In this document: positions 9,309-17,574 of the stretch, in pieces | How positions within the stretch are numbered: position 1 is the first letter of the stretch | Layout: every line of letters begins with the position of its first letter | Assembly (NCBI GenBank): GCA_028287105.1 | Contig: JAQBQH010000177.1 | Span: forward strand, 1-35,543 | Reading direction: 5' to 3' | Origin: Myxococcales bacterium | Lineage (GTDB): Bacteria > Myxococcota_A > Polyangia > Palsa-1104 | DNA length: 35,543 nucleotides | The notes under the pieces: model-generated | Databases searched by the model: none | What the model was told of the DNA's origin: nothing | What the model saw: the letters and a program-made list of their open reading frames with translations, nothing else | Translations under genes and position numbers: made by a program

Positions 9309-9776
9309 CTACACCTCCATCCCTTCTGATTCGACGCGCGCCACCGCGGCGGCGCCGAGCTTCTTGAGCAATTGAATGAGCGCCGAGCGCTCTTTCTTCG
9401 AGAGGGCGTCCGCCGCCGAGTCCATGACCCGCTTGTGGCCGGCGAAGAGCTTGGCCGCCTGCTGCCGGCCGCGCGCCGTCAAAGACACGACCCGAGCCCG
9501 CCGGTCGTTCGGGTCACTCTGCCGTGTGACCAATTCGCACGACTCGAGTCGGTCGATCGCCGTCGTGATGGCCCCACTGGTGAGACCGATGCGCCGGCCA
9601 ATCTCGTTCACCGGTTGCGGTCCCTTGTGGAGAAGCATCTCCATCACCCCAAAGTCCGAGAGACCGACTTCGAACGACACGATGCTTTGAGTCGCCAAGC
9701 GCTCGAGCGCTCGGTGCGCCTTCATCATCACGAGCCACACGTGCGTGCCCGAAACGTCGTCCTCGCTGGCGTTCAA
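9309..9776 (-). CDS. MarR family transcriptional regulator
   Basis: The 155-residue protein is a MarR-type winged-helix dimer. The order is an N-terminal dimerisation helix, a recognition region (VNEIGRRIGLTSGAITTAIDRLE, about residues 56-78), a wing with the family motif DPNDRRARVVSLTARGR, and C-terminal dimerisation helices. MarR proteins repress their own operon and release DNA on binding a phenolic or on thiol oxidation; one Cys lies beside the recognition helix (ESCELV), and it is not in the N-terminal OhrR position. The gene leads a two-gene operon with pirin, and palindromic sites sit just upstream of its start, consistent with autoregulation. Confidence 0.94.
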   Translation of the reverse strand: MNASEDDVSGTHVWLVMMKAHRALERLATQSIVSFEVGLSDFGVMEMLLHKGPQPVNEIGRRIGLTSGAITTAIDRLESCELVTRQSDPNDRRARVVSLTARGRQQAAKLFAGHKRVMDSAADALSKKERSALIQLLKKLGAAAVARVESEGMEV

Positions 9777-9797
9777 TGCGTTCCTCCCTACGCCATG

Positions 9798-9827
9798 TAT
9801 CTTAATGTCAAGATACTTGATGTCAAG
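9798..9827. promoter_or_regulatory. tandem MarR-type operator upstream of marR-pirin
   Basis: Two overlapping-style palindromes follow each other with centres 15 bp apart. The first is TATCTT-N6-AAGATA (9798-9815) and the second is CTTGA-TG-TCAAG (9816-9827). Both share the core CTT(A/G)ATGTCAAG. They lie 22-51 nt upstream of the marR start codon, where a MarR dimer would block the promoter. The AT-rich sequence stands out from the surrounding high-GC DNA. The assignment rests on symmetry and position. Confidence 0.75.
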
Positions 9828-9883
9828 GGATCGACGAGAACAACCACGGTGACCCGCTCGAGGTCACCGACAGCCGGCGGCGA

Positions 9884-10243
9884 TTAGATCTCCTGCCCGA
9901 TGTAGATATCGTGGCCGTCGGGGTCGCGCACGGTCGCTTCCCGCATTCCGTACTCGGGACGGTCCTTCACCGTAGCAGTCAGCGGTTGGCCGGCCGCTTC
10001 GATTTGCGCGACGTACTCGTCCACGCCCGAGGCGAGGCGCAGGTGGCAAGCGGCTTTGTAGCTGAGGCCCGCCGGCGCGTTCCCGACCTGCACCAGCATG
10101 ATCGTCGCCGGCCCCAGGCTGACGCCGGCATAATCGGCAGCCTGGAAGTCAACGCGAAAACCGAGCACCCGAACGTACCAGTCGATCGATCGGGCCAGAT
10201 CCTTGACGAAGAAGCTCGGCGCAATGGCTTCGACGGTTGGCAT
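9884..10243 (-). CDS. VOC family (glyoxalase/bleomycin-resistance-like) protein
   Basis: A single 119-residue vicinal-oxygen-chelate module with two beta-alpha-beta-beta-beta halves. The features are FFVKDLARSIDWYVRVLGF at the start, a central HLRL strand, and the closing REATVRDPDGHDIYI motif. These proteins dimerise and act as metal-dependent lyases, dioxygenases or drug-binding proteins; the ligand is not predictable. The usual first-strand His/Gln metal ligand position is occupied by Ser/Phe, so it may be a binding or non-canonical member. It is on the same strand as marR but with the operator region after it, so it is a separate unit. Confidence 0.85.
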   Translation of the reverse strand: MPTVEAIAPSFFVKDLARSIDWYVRVLGFRVDFQAADYAGVSLGPATIMLVQVGNAPAGLSYKAACHLRLASGVDEYVAQIEAAGQPLTATVKDRPEYGMREATVRDPDGHDIYIGQEI

Positions 10244-10312
10244 GGACGAGATCTTACGACGACCGCCGTCATGGGTGGGCGGGCGTCTCGGTCGTCGACC
10301 GGGTGAGCTCGT

Positions 10313-10705
10313 CTACGCGGTCACCAACGTGAGCTCCAGGTAGGCGCGCTTGTTCTTGCGGCCGCTCAGGGTGGCGAAGAAATCACCGAGTGCCATCTGC
10401 CAGCCGTACTTCTGGCGCAGGGCGGCGTGGATGCGCGCCTGCGTCTCTGCGTCCTCGACGATGCGGCAGGTGCCCTCGTGCCAGGGTCCATGCACGCGTC
10501 CGCGCATGTCGCAAGCGGCGGCGCGCGCCTTCGGGTTGCGGCGCAGCCGCTTGACCTTGTACGAGTCGCCTGCGGTGAAGATGACGAGCCTGCCATCGAG
10601 CGGCGCGGCCCACACCGGCGTCTTGACGCCGTTGCCGTCCTTCTTGAACGTCTCGAGATTGATGTAGCGCTCGCGGTCGAGCGGCGTGCCCCTGTCATCG
10701 GCCAT
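10313..10705 (-). CDS. PPOX-class (F420/FMN-dependent) oxidoreductase-like protein
   Basis: The 130-residue split-barrel protein matches the small PPOX class often annotated F420-dependent. It opens with RYINLETFKKDG, continues with TPVWAAPLDGRLVIFT, then a cofactor-binding SYKVKRLRRNPKARAAACD motif and a WHEGTCRIV strand, and has RQKYGWQ near the C-terminus. The conserved Lys-Val-Lys-Arg-Leu segment is the phosphate-contacting part in this group. I chose the ATG at 10705 because homologous starts begin shortly before the RYINL strand; a longer frame from 10798 adds residues unlike the family. Whether the cofactor is F420, FMN or biliverdin cannot be told from sequence. Confidence 0.82.
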   Translation of the reverse strand: MADDRGTPLDRERYINLETFKKDGNGVKTPVWAAPLDGRLVIFTAGDSYKVKRLRRNPKARAAACDMRGRVHGPWHEGTCRIVEDAETQARIHAALRQKYGWQMALGDFFATLSGRKNKRAYLELTLVTA

Positions 10706-10787
10706 GCCGAACACCCTAGCATCGAGAGGGGTCGCCTCGGGACACCGCTGGGAGACAGCGGTCGCGTCGACATGATACGATGTCCTT

Positions 10788-12872
10788 TTGCTGGGCAAGA
10801 GTCAGCGCTTTCTGGTCGCCCTCGCAGTGGTCGCGGCCGCCGGCTGCGGCTCGAACGGCGGCGTCGCTGGCGACCTTGCGGTGGCGGGCGGTGACCTTGC
10901 GGTCGCAGGCGGCGACCTTGCGCTCGCAGGCGGCGACCTTGCGGTCGCAGGCGGCGACCTTGCGGTCGTGGGCGGCGACCTCGCCACGGGCGCGTCGTGC
11001 ACTCCCACGAACGGCGGCGTCGAGACCTGCGACGGCCTCGACAACGACTGCAACGGCGTCGTCGACGATCCGTTCACCGCCACCTTCACCGCCGGCAAAC
11101 CGAATTACGATAGCGACGTCGCCAACTGCGGCGCGTGCGGGACCGCGTGCTCGCTTCCGAACGCGCTGAACAAATGCGTCGCCGGCGTGGGCGGCAAGGG
11201 CGTGTGTCAGGTCGATCACTGCATCAACACGCCGAACGTCGCCAGCTTCAAACACCGTCCGGGCCTCGACATCGACGTCACTGGTTGCGAGTACAAGTGT
11301 CCGGTCGCGTCCTCGACCGCCGGCGATTGCCAGAACAGCCCCGGCGCATGCACCTTCCCGGTCGAGGTCTGCAACGGCAGCGACGACGACTGCAACTTCC
11401 TCGTCGACGACAACCCTACCGACGGCGATCTGGGATCGCCGTGCGGCGATGCCTGCCCGGGCGGCCTGGTGGCGAACTGCGTCGGCGCGTGCAGCGCCGG
11501 CACCAAGCAGTGTCAGAGCGGCGCCAAGCTGTGCGTCGGCTCGACCGGCCCGACGACCGAAGTGTGCGATCACATCGACAACGACTGCAACGGGAGCGTC
11601 GACGATCCGTTCACGCAGCCGGGCCCCGGCGGCTACCTGGGCGGCGATCCGACCAAGCCGCTCTACAACCTCGACGTCGACAACTGCGGCGACTGCACTG
11701 GCAGCAACGGCAAGAGCTTCGTCTGCCAGCTGCCGAACGCGGTCAACGGCTGCCACTCGGCGTCGGCGAACGCGCAGGGCAACTGCTACGTCGTGAGCTG
11801 CAACGCGAGCTGGTATTTCGTCACGCACGAGCAGATGGGAGCATCGTGCGTCACGCGCGTCGGCCCGCGTGACTCGACGGCAGGCAACGTCCACAGCGGC
11901 ACCGGCTGCTTCTATCTCTGCGGCGTGTCGACGCCGACGAGCGAGTCGTGCAACGGCGCGGACGACGACTGCAACGGTTGCGTCGACGACGGCATTCACG
12001 ACCCGGTCGTCCAGGTGTCGGTGGCCGCCGATCCGGGCTACCAGGGCCGGCCCGCGCACACGGTGTTCGTCTCCACAGACGAGACATCGCGGCCCGACTC
12101 GACGGCGACGTCGGCGGGCATCCTCTCGACGCGCGCCTGCTCCAAGAGCGGTGCGCTACCGTGGAGCAACGTCACCGAGCCGCAGGCGGCGGCGGCGTGC
12201 GCGTGGGCGGGCGGAAGGCTGTGCACTGCGTTCGAGTGGCAAACCGCGTGCGAGGGGCCGTCGCCGGCCGCGCCGCCGCTGTACTCGCAAGCACCGTCGC
12301 CGTCGCCGTACATCGCGGGCGTGTGCAACGATGCCAACTTCACCGCGCACGCGGTCTGGGCCACCTCCTCGGCCGGCAGCACGGCCGGACAGGCCTGCTA
12401 CACCGACTGGGGCTCGGGCAACCATCTCGACGACCTGAGCGGCAACCTCGAGGAGTGGACCTCGACGCAGAAGTTCACCTACCAGCAGAGCGGCGCCGAC
12501 GGCGTGCTGTCGTTCGTCTCCGCGGGCCGCATGCGGCTGACCAGCGCCAGCCTGGTCACGATCAACCTCGCCGGCGGGGATCCGGTGCTCCTCAGCGGCT
12601 CGTCGGCGGCGGCGCGCAACGGCACCTTCGCCGTCGTGGCCAAGGCGGCCAGCAGTGTCGACCTCGCCGACGCCGCGGTCAGCACCAGTTTCACGAGCGA
12701 GACCAACGTCGGCTGGGAGGCAGAGGTCGCGACCCAAGGCTTCGCGCTGCGAGGCGGCGCGTACACGTCGGCGTCATCCGGCACGACGTGCGAATTCGGC
12801 GTCGACATGCAAGCGCCGAGCTACACGGCCGCCGACGTCGGCTTCCGCTGCTGCTTCGATACCAAGCCTTGA
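10788..12872 (+). CDS. secreted lipoprotein with MopE-type metal-binding repeats and FGE/sulfatase-modifying-like domain
   Basis: A 694-residue protein starting at a TTG (the first start codon after an in-frame stop). It has a short signal peptide and lipobox (AAAGC). Next comes a low-complexity linker of repeated GDLAVAG units, then four MopE-type motifs of the form Glu-x-Cys-(Asp/Asn)-x-x-(Asp)-(Asn/Asp)-Asp-Cys-Asn (for example ETCDGLDNDCNGVVDD) separated by Cys-rich spacers. The last 300 residues resemble a formylglycine-generating-enzyme (SUMF1-like) fold: AAACAWAGGRLCTAFEWQ, LSGNLEEW, RGGAYTS and DVGFRCCF. Such proteins are common on myxobacterial surfaces. The FGE-like domain is probably a binding or structural module here, since no sulfatase is nearby. 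Confidence 0.8.
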   Translation: MLGKSQRFLVALAVVAAAGCGSNGGVAGDLAVAGGDLAVAGGDLALAGGDLAVAGGDLAVVGGDLATGASCTPTNGGVETCDGLDNDCNGVVDDPFTATFTAGKPNYDSDVANCGACGTACSLPNALNKCVAGVGGKGVCQVDHCINTPNVASFKHRPGLDIDVTGCEYKCPVASSTAGDCQNSPGACTFPVEVCNGSDDDCNFLVDDNPTDGDLGSPCGDACPGGLVANCVGACSAGTKQCQSGAKLCVGSTGPTTEVCDHIDNDCNGSVDDPFTQPGPGGYLGGDPTKPLYNLDVDNCGDCTGSNGKSFVCQLPNAVNGCHSASANAQGNCYVVSCNASWYFVTHEQMGASCVTRVGPRDSTAGNVHSGTGCFYLCGVSTPTSESCNGADDDCNGCVDDGIHDPVVQVSVAADPGYQGRPAHTVFVSTDETSRPDSTATSAGILSTRACSKSGALPWSNVTEPQAAAACAWAGGRLCTAFEWQTACEGPSPAAPPLYSQAPSPSPYIAGVCNDANFTAHAVWATSSAGSTAGQACYTDWGSGNHLDDLSGNLEEWTSTQKFTYQQSGADGVLSFVSAGRMRLTSASLVTINLAGGDPVLLSGSSAAARNGTFAVVAKAASSVDLADAAVSTSFTSETNVGWEAEVATQGFALRGGAYTSASSGTTCEFGVDMQAPSYTAADVGFRCCFDTKP
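10872..10985 (+). repeat. 21-bp coding tandem repeat (GDLAVAG units)
   Basis: Five complete 21-bp units and one partial unit lie head to tail within the lipoprotein gene. The consensus is gaccttgcggtcgcaggcgg plus a final c, with only a few substitutions between copies. Each unit encodes Asp-Leu-Ala-Val-Ala-Gly-Gly. The near identity suggests recent slippage or unequal exchange, so copy number may vary between strains. The repeat acts as a flexible spacer between the lipid anchor and the metal-binding motifs. Confidence 0.9.
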
Positions 12873-12889
12873 CCGCCGGGCCAGCGAGA

Positions 12890-15229
12890 TCAGTTGCCGT
12901 AGTGGACGACGCCCGTTCCGTTCGTGGCGTAGACGTTGGTGTTGGCGAGGGCGGCCAACCCAGCCGTGCTGGACAACGCGACCTTCATGGAAACCGGCGC
13001 CCAGTTGACGCCGTCGTCTTGCGAAACCACGAGCCCGGCGTTCCCCGACGCGTACAGGTAGTCCCCCGTCGGCGTCGGCGCCACGTCGTTGACCCCGTCG
13101 CCGAGCGGTGAGCCGCTCGTCGGAGCCAGCGTCGTCCAGGTGCCGCCGCCGTCGTTCGAGCGCGAGATGATTCCGGCGCCGGAGTAGGCGACGTACAGGA
13201 TCTTCGGCGCGCGGCCGCGAATGCGCGTGACGTCCTGGTTTCCGATCGGTCCCGGGATCGGCTGCGCGGTCCACGTCGTGCCGCCGTCCGAAGAGTGGAA
13301 GACCTGACCGGCGGCAGCACCGACCCACAGGTCTCCGCCCATGGCGAACACGGCGGAGACCCCGGTGCCAGCCGTGACGCCGGTGATGGTAACGGCGTTC
13401 CAGGTCGCACCGCTGTCGGTCGAGCGGTAGAGTCCCGTCGACCCGGCGACGAACACGTTGTTGGCGGCGAGGCCGGCCACGTCGGTGAGGGTGGTCGTCG
13501 CTGGAATACCGCCGGTCGACGGATTCGTGTACTTCGTGAAGGTCGTACCGTCGCTGGAGTGCAGCACGGTGCCGGCGGTGCCGACGACGTAGACGTCGGT
13601 CGCCGACGATCCCCACACCCCGATCAGCACGTTGGTCGTCGGGCTGGTCAGCTTCGTCCAGCTGTTGCCGTCGGTCGTCCGCGCCAGCGCGCCGCTGCTC
13701 GCCGCGGCGTAGAGCGTGTTGGGCGCGACGGCGGCGATCGCCTGGAAGGACGCTTCAACGCCAGTCTGCTCGGGGGTCCAGGTGCCGCCCGCGTTCATGG
13801 TGCGGAGCAGCGTGCCGTTGATGCCTCCCATCGTGAGCGATCCTTGAGGGCTCAAGGTTCCGGCGCTGAGGTAGCCGCCCGGATCGACGCCGGAGGTCTG
13901 CGTGGCCCAGCCCGAGGCGCCGACGCCGCCGTTGGTCGTGTGGACGATGATGCCCTTTTGTCCCCACGCCCACACGTTGGTCAGGTTCGCGGCGACGCAG
14001 CCGTAGAGGATGCCGTTGGCGTTGCTCGTCTGTGCAGTCCAGGTGCTGCCGTCCGTCGATGTATAGATGACGCCGCTGTTGATGCCGGCGCTGCCGACGG
14101 CCCAATAGCGGGAGGTGATGCCGTCGGAGCCGCCGCAAGCGCCCTGAAACCCGGTGCCGACCGCGCCGAGCGCCTGATGCTGAGTCCAGGCGTTGGCGGC
14201 CGAGCCGGCGCTGGCGATGAGCCCGCCCATGCTGTCGTAGCCGACGGCGAGCGAGACGATGTTGCCGACGTAGGCGCCGTTGAAGTGCGTGGTGCTGGCG
14301 CTGCCCACCTGCTGCTTGGTCCAGGCGCCGGTGCCGGCATTGCGCGTGATGATCTCGCCGTTGAGGCTGACGACGATGGCGACGTTGGCGTTGTTGGCGA
14401 CTGCGGCCGGCAGATTCCCCGTCGACAGCGACCCGACGTTCTCTTCGGTCCAGGTCGCCGCCTGGTCTGTCGAGTGAAACACGGCGGGCGGGCTGTTCGT
14501 GGTCGAGTACTCGCCGAGCACGTATAGGTGATTGCCGTTGTTCCCGTCGGTGCTGCCGGACAGCGTGAGCGGGCGCATCAGCCCGATCGCGGGTGTCGGC
14601 ATGTTCGTCAGCATCGACCAGCCCATCGTGCCGCGATGAATGATGGCGCCCGAATCGGTGAGACCGAAGATGTTGGTGTCGCCGAACGCGAACAGACCGC
14701 GGATCTGGTCGCCCGTCGGCAGCGGCGTCTGCCAGCGCCACACGCACTGCGGGCCGGTCACGCCCTTCGGATCGCATGGGGACGTCATCATGTCGGGACC
14801 GGTGCCGCCGAGGTCGGGGCCGGCGCCGTCGCCCATCGACAGGTCGATGCCGCCGTTGTCGACGCCGAGAAGCGTGCAGACGGCGCTTGCGTGCTGCCCC
14901 GGCGTCACCAGCGTGTCGGTGTCGCAGCTGCCGACGAGCGTCGACGTCAGCAACGCGTCGACGTGCAGATCGAGCGACCCGGAGACATTGGCCGGCAGCT
15001 TGAGTGCAACGACGATGGGCAGATTCGCGCGCCCGCTCGACGAGGTCTGGTCGCCCGTGAGCGCGCCCGAGGCGACGATGTGCAGCGAATCGACCGTCGC
15101 CACCGTCGACGATTGCACCGTCAGCGATACACAGGTGCCGGCGATGTCCTTGCACGGATCGCTGGCGACGGTGCCGCAGCCGGCGACGATGAACGACGCC
15201 GATAAGGCGAAGCAAGCGAAGCTACGCAT
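12890..15229 (-). CDS. Asp-box/BNR beta-propeller lipoprotein
   Basis: This 779-residue protein begins with a signal peptide and lipobox (ASFIVAGC). A domain of about 130 residues follows, then a Gly/Asp linker (SMGDGAGPDLGG) and a long array of propeller blades. About ten Asp-box-like motifs of the form Ser/Thr-x-Asp-x-Gly-x-Thr-Trp are visible (HSSDGGTTWTAQ, RSTDSGATWNAV, RTTDGNSWTK and others), as in BNR, Ycf48-like and sialidase-fold propellers. No sialidase arginine triad can be recognised, so binding or structural roles are more likely than hydrolysis. The start at 15229 overlaps by one base (TGATG) the stop of the TPR gene, implying translational coupling. A frame extending upstream is only the TPR gene read out of frame. 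Confidence 0.82.
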   Translation of the reverse strand: MRSFACFALSASFIVAGCGTVASDPCKDIAGTCVSLTVQSSTVATVDSLHIVASGALTGDQTSSSGRANLPIVVALKLPANVSGSLDLHVDALLTSTLVGSCDTDTLVTPGQHASAVCTLLGVDNGGIDLSMGDGAGPDLGGTGPDMMTSPCDPKGVTGPQCVWRWQTPLPTGDQIRGLFAFGDTNIFGLTDSGAIIHRGTMGWSMLTNMPTPAIGLMRPLTLSGSTDGNNGNHLYVLGEYSTTNSPPAVFHSTDQAATWTEENVGSLSTGNLPAAVANNANVAIVVSLNGEIITRNAGTGAWTKQQVGSASTTHFNGAYVGNIVSLAVGYDSMGGLIASAGSAANAWTQHQALGAVGTGFQGACGGSDGITSRYWAVGSAGINSGVIYTSTDGSTWTAQTSNANGILYGCVAANLTNVWAWGQKGIIVHTTNGGVGASGWATQTSGVDPGGYLSAGTLSPQGSLTMGGINGTLLRTMNAGGTWTPEQTGVEASFQAIAAVAPNTLYAAASSGALARTTDGNSWTKLTSPTTNVLIGVWGSSATDVYVVGTAGTVLHSSDGTTFTKYTNPSTGGIPATTTLTDVAGLAANNVFVAGSTGLYRSTDSGATWNAVTITGVTAGTGVSAVFAMGGDLWVGAAAGQVFHSSDGGTTWTAQPIPGPIGNQDVTRIRGRAPKILYVAYSGAGIISRSNDGGGTWTTLAPTSGSPLGDGVNDVAPTPTGDYLYASGNAGLVVSQDDGVNWAPVSMKVALSSTAGLAALANTNVYATNGTGVVHYGN

Positions 15230-15867
15230 CAGAACTGCACCGCCGGATAAGTGGTGGTGTTGCTCTTTCCCTTGGACAACCCGACACCGAGCCCGACCCC
15301 GAGGCCCACGCCGACCGCGACCACGCCGACCGCGGTCCACAGCCACCACTTCTTGTAGATCGGCTGGCGATCGCTGGGCGGCGGCGCCGTCACGACGAGC
15401 GCACTTCCCGTCGAGCTCGACGGCTCGCTGGTCGCGGGCGCCGTCGTGGTGCTCGGCGGCATCGTCGGCTCGCCGGCGTGCGCGTCGGGCGGCAGCACCT
15501 GATTGGGCGGCGTCGTCGTCGCCTTGTTCGCCGCCGCTTGCGCCTCCTCGATCGCCGCGATCTTGCGCTCGACCTCGCCGCGGTTCGGCGCCGTCGGCGC
15601 GCGCCGCAAATAGGTGCGATACGCGCGCAGCGCCTCGGTGTTCTGATTCAACAGCCGATGGCATTGCGCGAGATTGTAGAGGAACACCGGATCGTCCTTG
15701 AGTCGGTAGCCCTCCTTGAAGTCGTTCAGTGCCTCCGCGTACTCCCCGAGATCGAAATGCTTGCTGCCGGAGACAAAGAAGCGCTTCGCCGTTGCAGCGT
15801 CATCGGCCGACGCGGGGCTGGAAAGCATGACAAGCACGGCAATCCCTAGCATTGCTCTCGCCACCAC
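15229..15867 (-). CDS. secreted or membrane-anchored TPR protein
   Basis: The 212-residue protein has an N-terminal signal peptide ending near SPASA and two TPR units at about residues 30-95 (FDLGEYAEALNDFKEGY and LAQCHRLLNQNTEALRAY). These are followed by a Pro/Thr/Ser-rich linker and one C-terminal hydrophobic segment (WWLWTAVGVVAVGVGLGVG) that would anchor it. This layout is very common in Myxococcota, where the TPR face is thought to hold partner proteins. It starts at a GTG with a GGAGG ribosome binding site 7 nt upstream. It is the first gene of a two-gene operon with the propeller lipoprotein, so the two may form one envelope complex. Confidence 0.82.
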   Translation of the reverse strand: MVARAMLGIAVLVMLSSPASADDAATAKRFFVSGSKHFDLGEYAEALNDFKEGYRLKDDPVFLYNLAQCHRLLNQNTEALRAYRTYLRRAPTAPNRGEVERKIAAIEEAQAAANKATTTPPNQVLPPDAHAGEPTMPPSTTTAPATSEPSSSTGSALVVTAPPPSDRQPIYKKWWLWTAVGVVAVGVGLGVGLGVGLSKGKSNTTTYPAVQF

Positions 15868-15930
15868 GGGAGCACCTCCACCGTCAATGATACCACGGCG
15901 TCGATGGCTTGGGTCGGAGGTACGCCGCGA

Positions 15931-17079
15931 CTACGGGATGACGCGCACCCAGTTGAACGGGCCGAAGGCGCTGTCACCTTGCGGCGCGTTCTTCTTCGGG
16001 TCGATGGTGAGCTTCAGCCACTCGACCGGGGCGGTGCTGCCGTGCACGACGACGCGATGGAAGTTCGGCACGTCATACCCCGGATGGATGTAAGCAAGCG
16101 GGTCCGACGGCGATAACGGATTGTCCGACAAATAGACGTGCGAATCGCCGTTGAACATGAGGACCGGTTTACGGAGTTGCGTAGTGCGCGCGGCGATCGT
16201 CTGCACGATAGGCTCGTAGCCGGCCTGGTGCGCGGCGCCCTTCTCCGCGTCCCACATATCGGCCTGCGTCTGGATGACGACGCCGTCGAGGTGGGCTTCT
16301 TCGGCGATGGCGAACGCGAGATCGAGCCAGCGCAGGTCGGCTCCCGTGCGCTCGTCGGTCTCGCTCTGTTGCGCGGCCGAGAGTGTGGGTGCGCCGTACC
16401 AGATGTCCGAGTCGTTGTTCGAGCCGCCGGGCAGGTTGATGGCGACGATGAGGACGTGCGACTGCACCCACATCACGTTCTCGACGAAGCGCTGGTCCGT
16501 CGGATGCGCTGGCGACGGGAGCTGCGCCTGCGACAGCACCAGCCGCTTGTGCTGACCGAGCGTTACGCCCGGAAGCGGGAAGAAGATCGAGCGGACCAGC
16601 TCGAGATTGGCGATCGGATCGCCGTTGGCGTAGTCGACCGGGTTGCCGCTGGCGTCCAGCACGTAGTCGATCGCATGGGTCGCGGCATTGTAGCTTCCAC
16701 CACCCTCGGCCTTCTTGTTGCAGTCAACCCACTCGTTGTCGCCGGGCGTGTAGATCACCGGATCTCGAAACTGCTTCCACAGCTCGAAGATCTGCCGATC
16801 GTAGGCCTCGGTGCAGTACTGCTTGCCCGAGTGGATGTCGCCGACGTGCATGACGAGCTGCACATCTGGATCGGCGTTGATCGAAGCGATGAAGGCGGGA
16901 TAGGCGAGGAGCTGCGTGACGTCGGTGGGCGAGGTGCCGTACGGCGAGTCGCCAATGACGGCGACGGTCGACGGCTCCTTGCCGACGGACAGAAGTGGAT
17001 GGGCTGAGCCCGCCAGGGCGGGCGTGTCGGCCAGGAGGAGGCCGCAGCCGAGAAACAGGGTGATTGTGTATGCGCGCAT
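15931..17079 (-). CDS. secreted metallophosphoesterase-like protein
   Basis: The 382-residue protein has a signal peptide (MRAYTITLFLGCGLLLADTPALA) and calcineurin-like metallophosphoesterase signatures in the expected order: AVIGDSPYG, LVMHVGDIHSG (metal-binding Asp), YTPGDNEW (a GDNE/GDNH-type motif) and a late FNGDSHVY (GDxH-type motif). The substrate, possibly a phosphoester or nucleotide outside the cytoplasm, cannot be told. It starts at an ATG with a GGAGA ribosome binding site. It is divergent from the PilZ gene and 63 nt ahead of the TPR-propeller operon on the same strand. Confidence 0.8.
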   Translation of the reverse strand: MRAYTITLFLGCGLLLADTPALAGSAHPLLSVGKEPSTVAVIGDSPYGTSPTDVTQLLAYPAFIASINADPDVQLVMHVGDIHSGKQYCTEAYDRQIFELWKQFRDPVIYTPGDNEWVDCNKKAEGGGSYNAATHAIDYVLDASGNPVDYANGDPIANLELVRSIFFPLPGVTLGQHKRLVLSQAQLPSPAHPTDQRFVENVMWVQSHVLIVAINLPGGSNNDSDIWYGAPTLSAAQQSETDERTGADLRWLDLAFAIAEEAHLDGVVIQTQADMWDAEKGAAHQAGYEPIVQTIAARTTQLRKPVLMFNGDSHVYLSDNPLSPSDPLAYIHPGYDVPNFHRVVVHGSTAPVEWLKLTIDPKKNAPQGDSAFGPFNWVRVIP

Positions 17080-17216
17080 GGACTTTTCTCCGTGTCTGGA
17101 GTTCAGCGCGGACCGTAGTCAAACTCGTGTCACCGCTGTTCGAGGCTTCCGCATCGATCTCGTGACATCGGCGCTGACTCGCGCCGGCCGTGCTCGTCGG
17201 TGATAAAGTGCGGGCG

Positions 17217-17564
17217 ATGACGAGTGGGCGAGATGGTTCATCCGACCAGCGCCGGTCGCGACGGTTGGCGGCCGAGCTTCCGATCCGATGGGTCCGCGAA
17301 ACGGGCGTCATCCATTCCGCGAGCGCCGACGTGAGCGAGAACGGGCTGTTCTTCCGGTCGGCGGAGCCGGTGAAGATCGGCGAGCTCCTGCAGTTCGAGT
17401 TCGACATGCCGGATGGGCTGATGCGCATGCTCGTCACCGTGCGGCACATCAGCAGCGACCCCGAGCGTCAGGGCTTCGGCTTATCGCTGTTCGCCGAGAA
17501 CACCAGCTCGGCCCGACGCTGGGAGAAGTTCTGCGCCGAGCTGATCGGCGGCACGACCGGCTGA
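17217..17564 (+). CDS. PilZ domain protein
   Basis: A single-domain PilZ protein of 115 residues. It carries both c-di-GMP contact motifs: an N-terminal Arg-rich RRSRRLAAE (RxxxR type) and SADVSENGLFF (the (D/N)xSxxG motif), followed by beta strands of the small barrel (LLQFEFDMPDG, VTVRHI, GFGLSLF). It should bind cyclic di-GMP and relay the signal to an unknown partner. The ATG at 17217 is preferred over a GTG at 17190 because the motif starts soon after. It is convergent with the asparagine synthetase gene with a 10-nt gap and is probably unrelated to the peptide locus. Confidence 0.88.
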   Translation: MTSGRDGSSDQRRSRRLAAELPIRWVRETGVIHSASADVSENGLFFRSAEPVKIGELLQFEFDMPDGLMRMLVTVRHISSDPERQGFGLSLFAENTSSARRWEKFCAELIGGTTG

Positions 17565-17574
17565 GGCGCGACGG

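Noticed and set aside
10872-10985. 21-bp tandem repeat as a CRISPR or integration site
   Set aside because: There are no spacers and the units are contiguous and in frame, encoding a lipoprotein linker.
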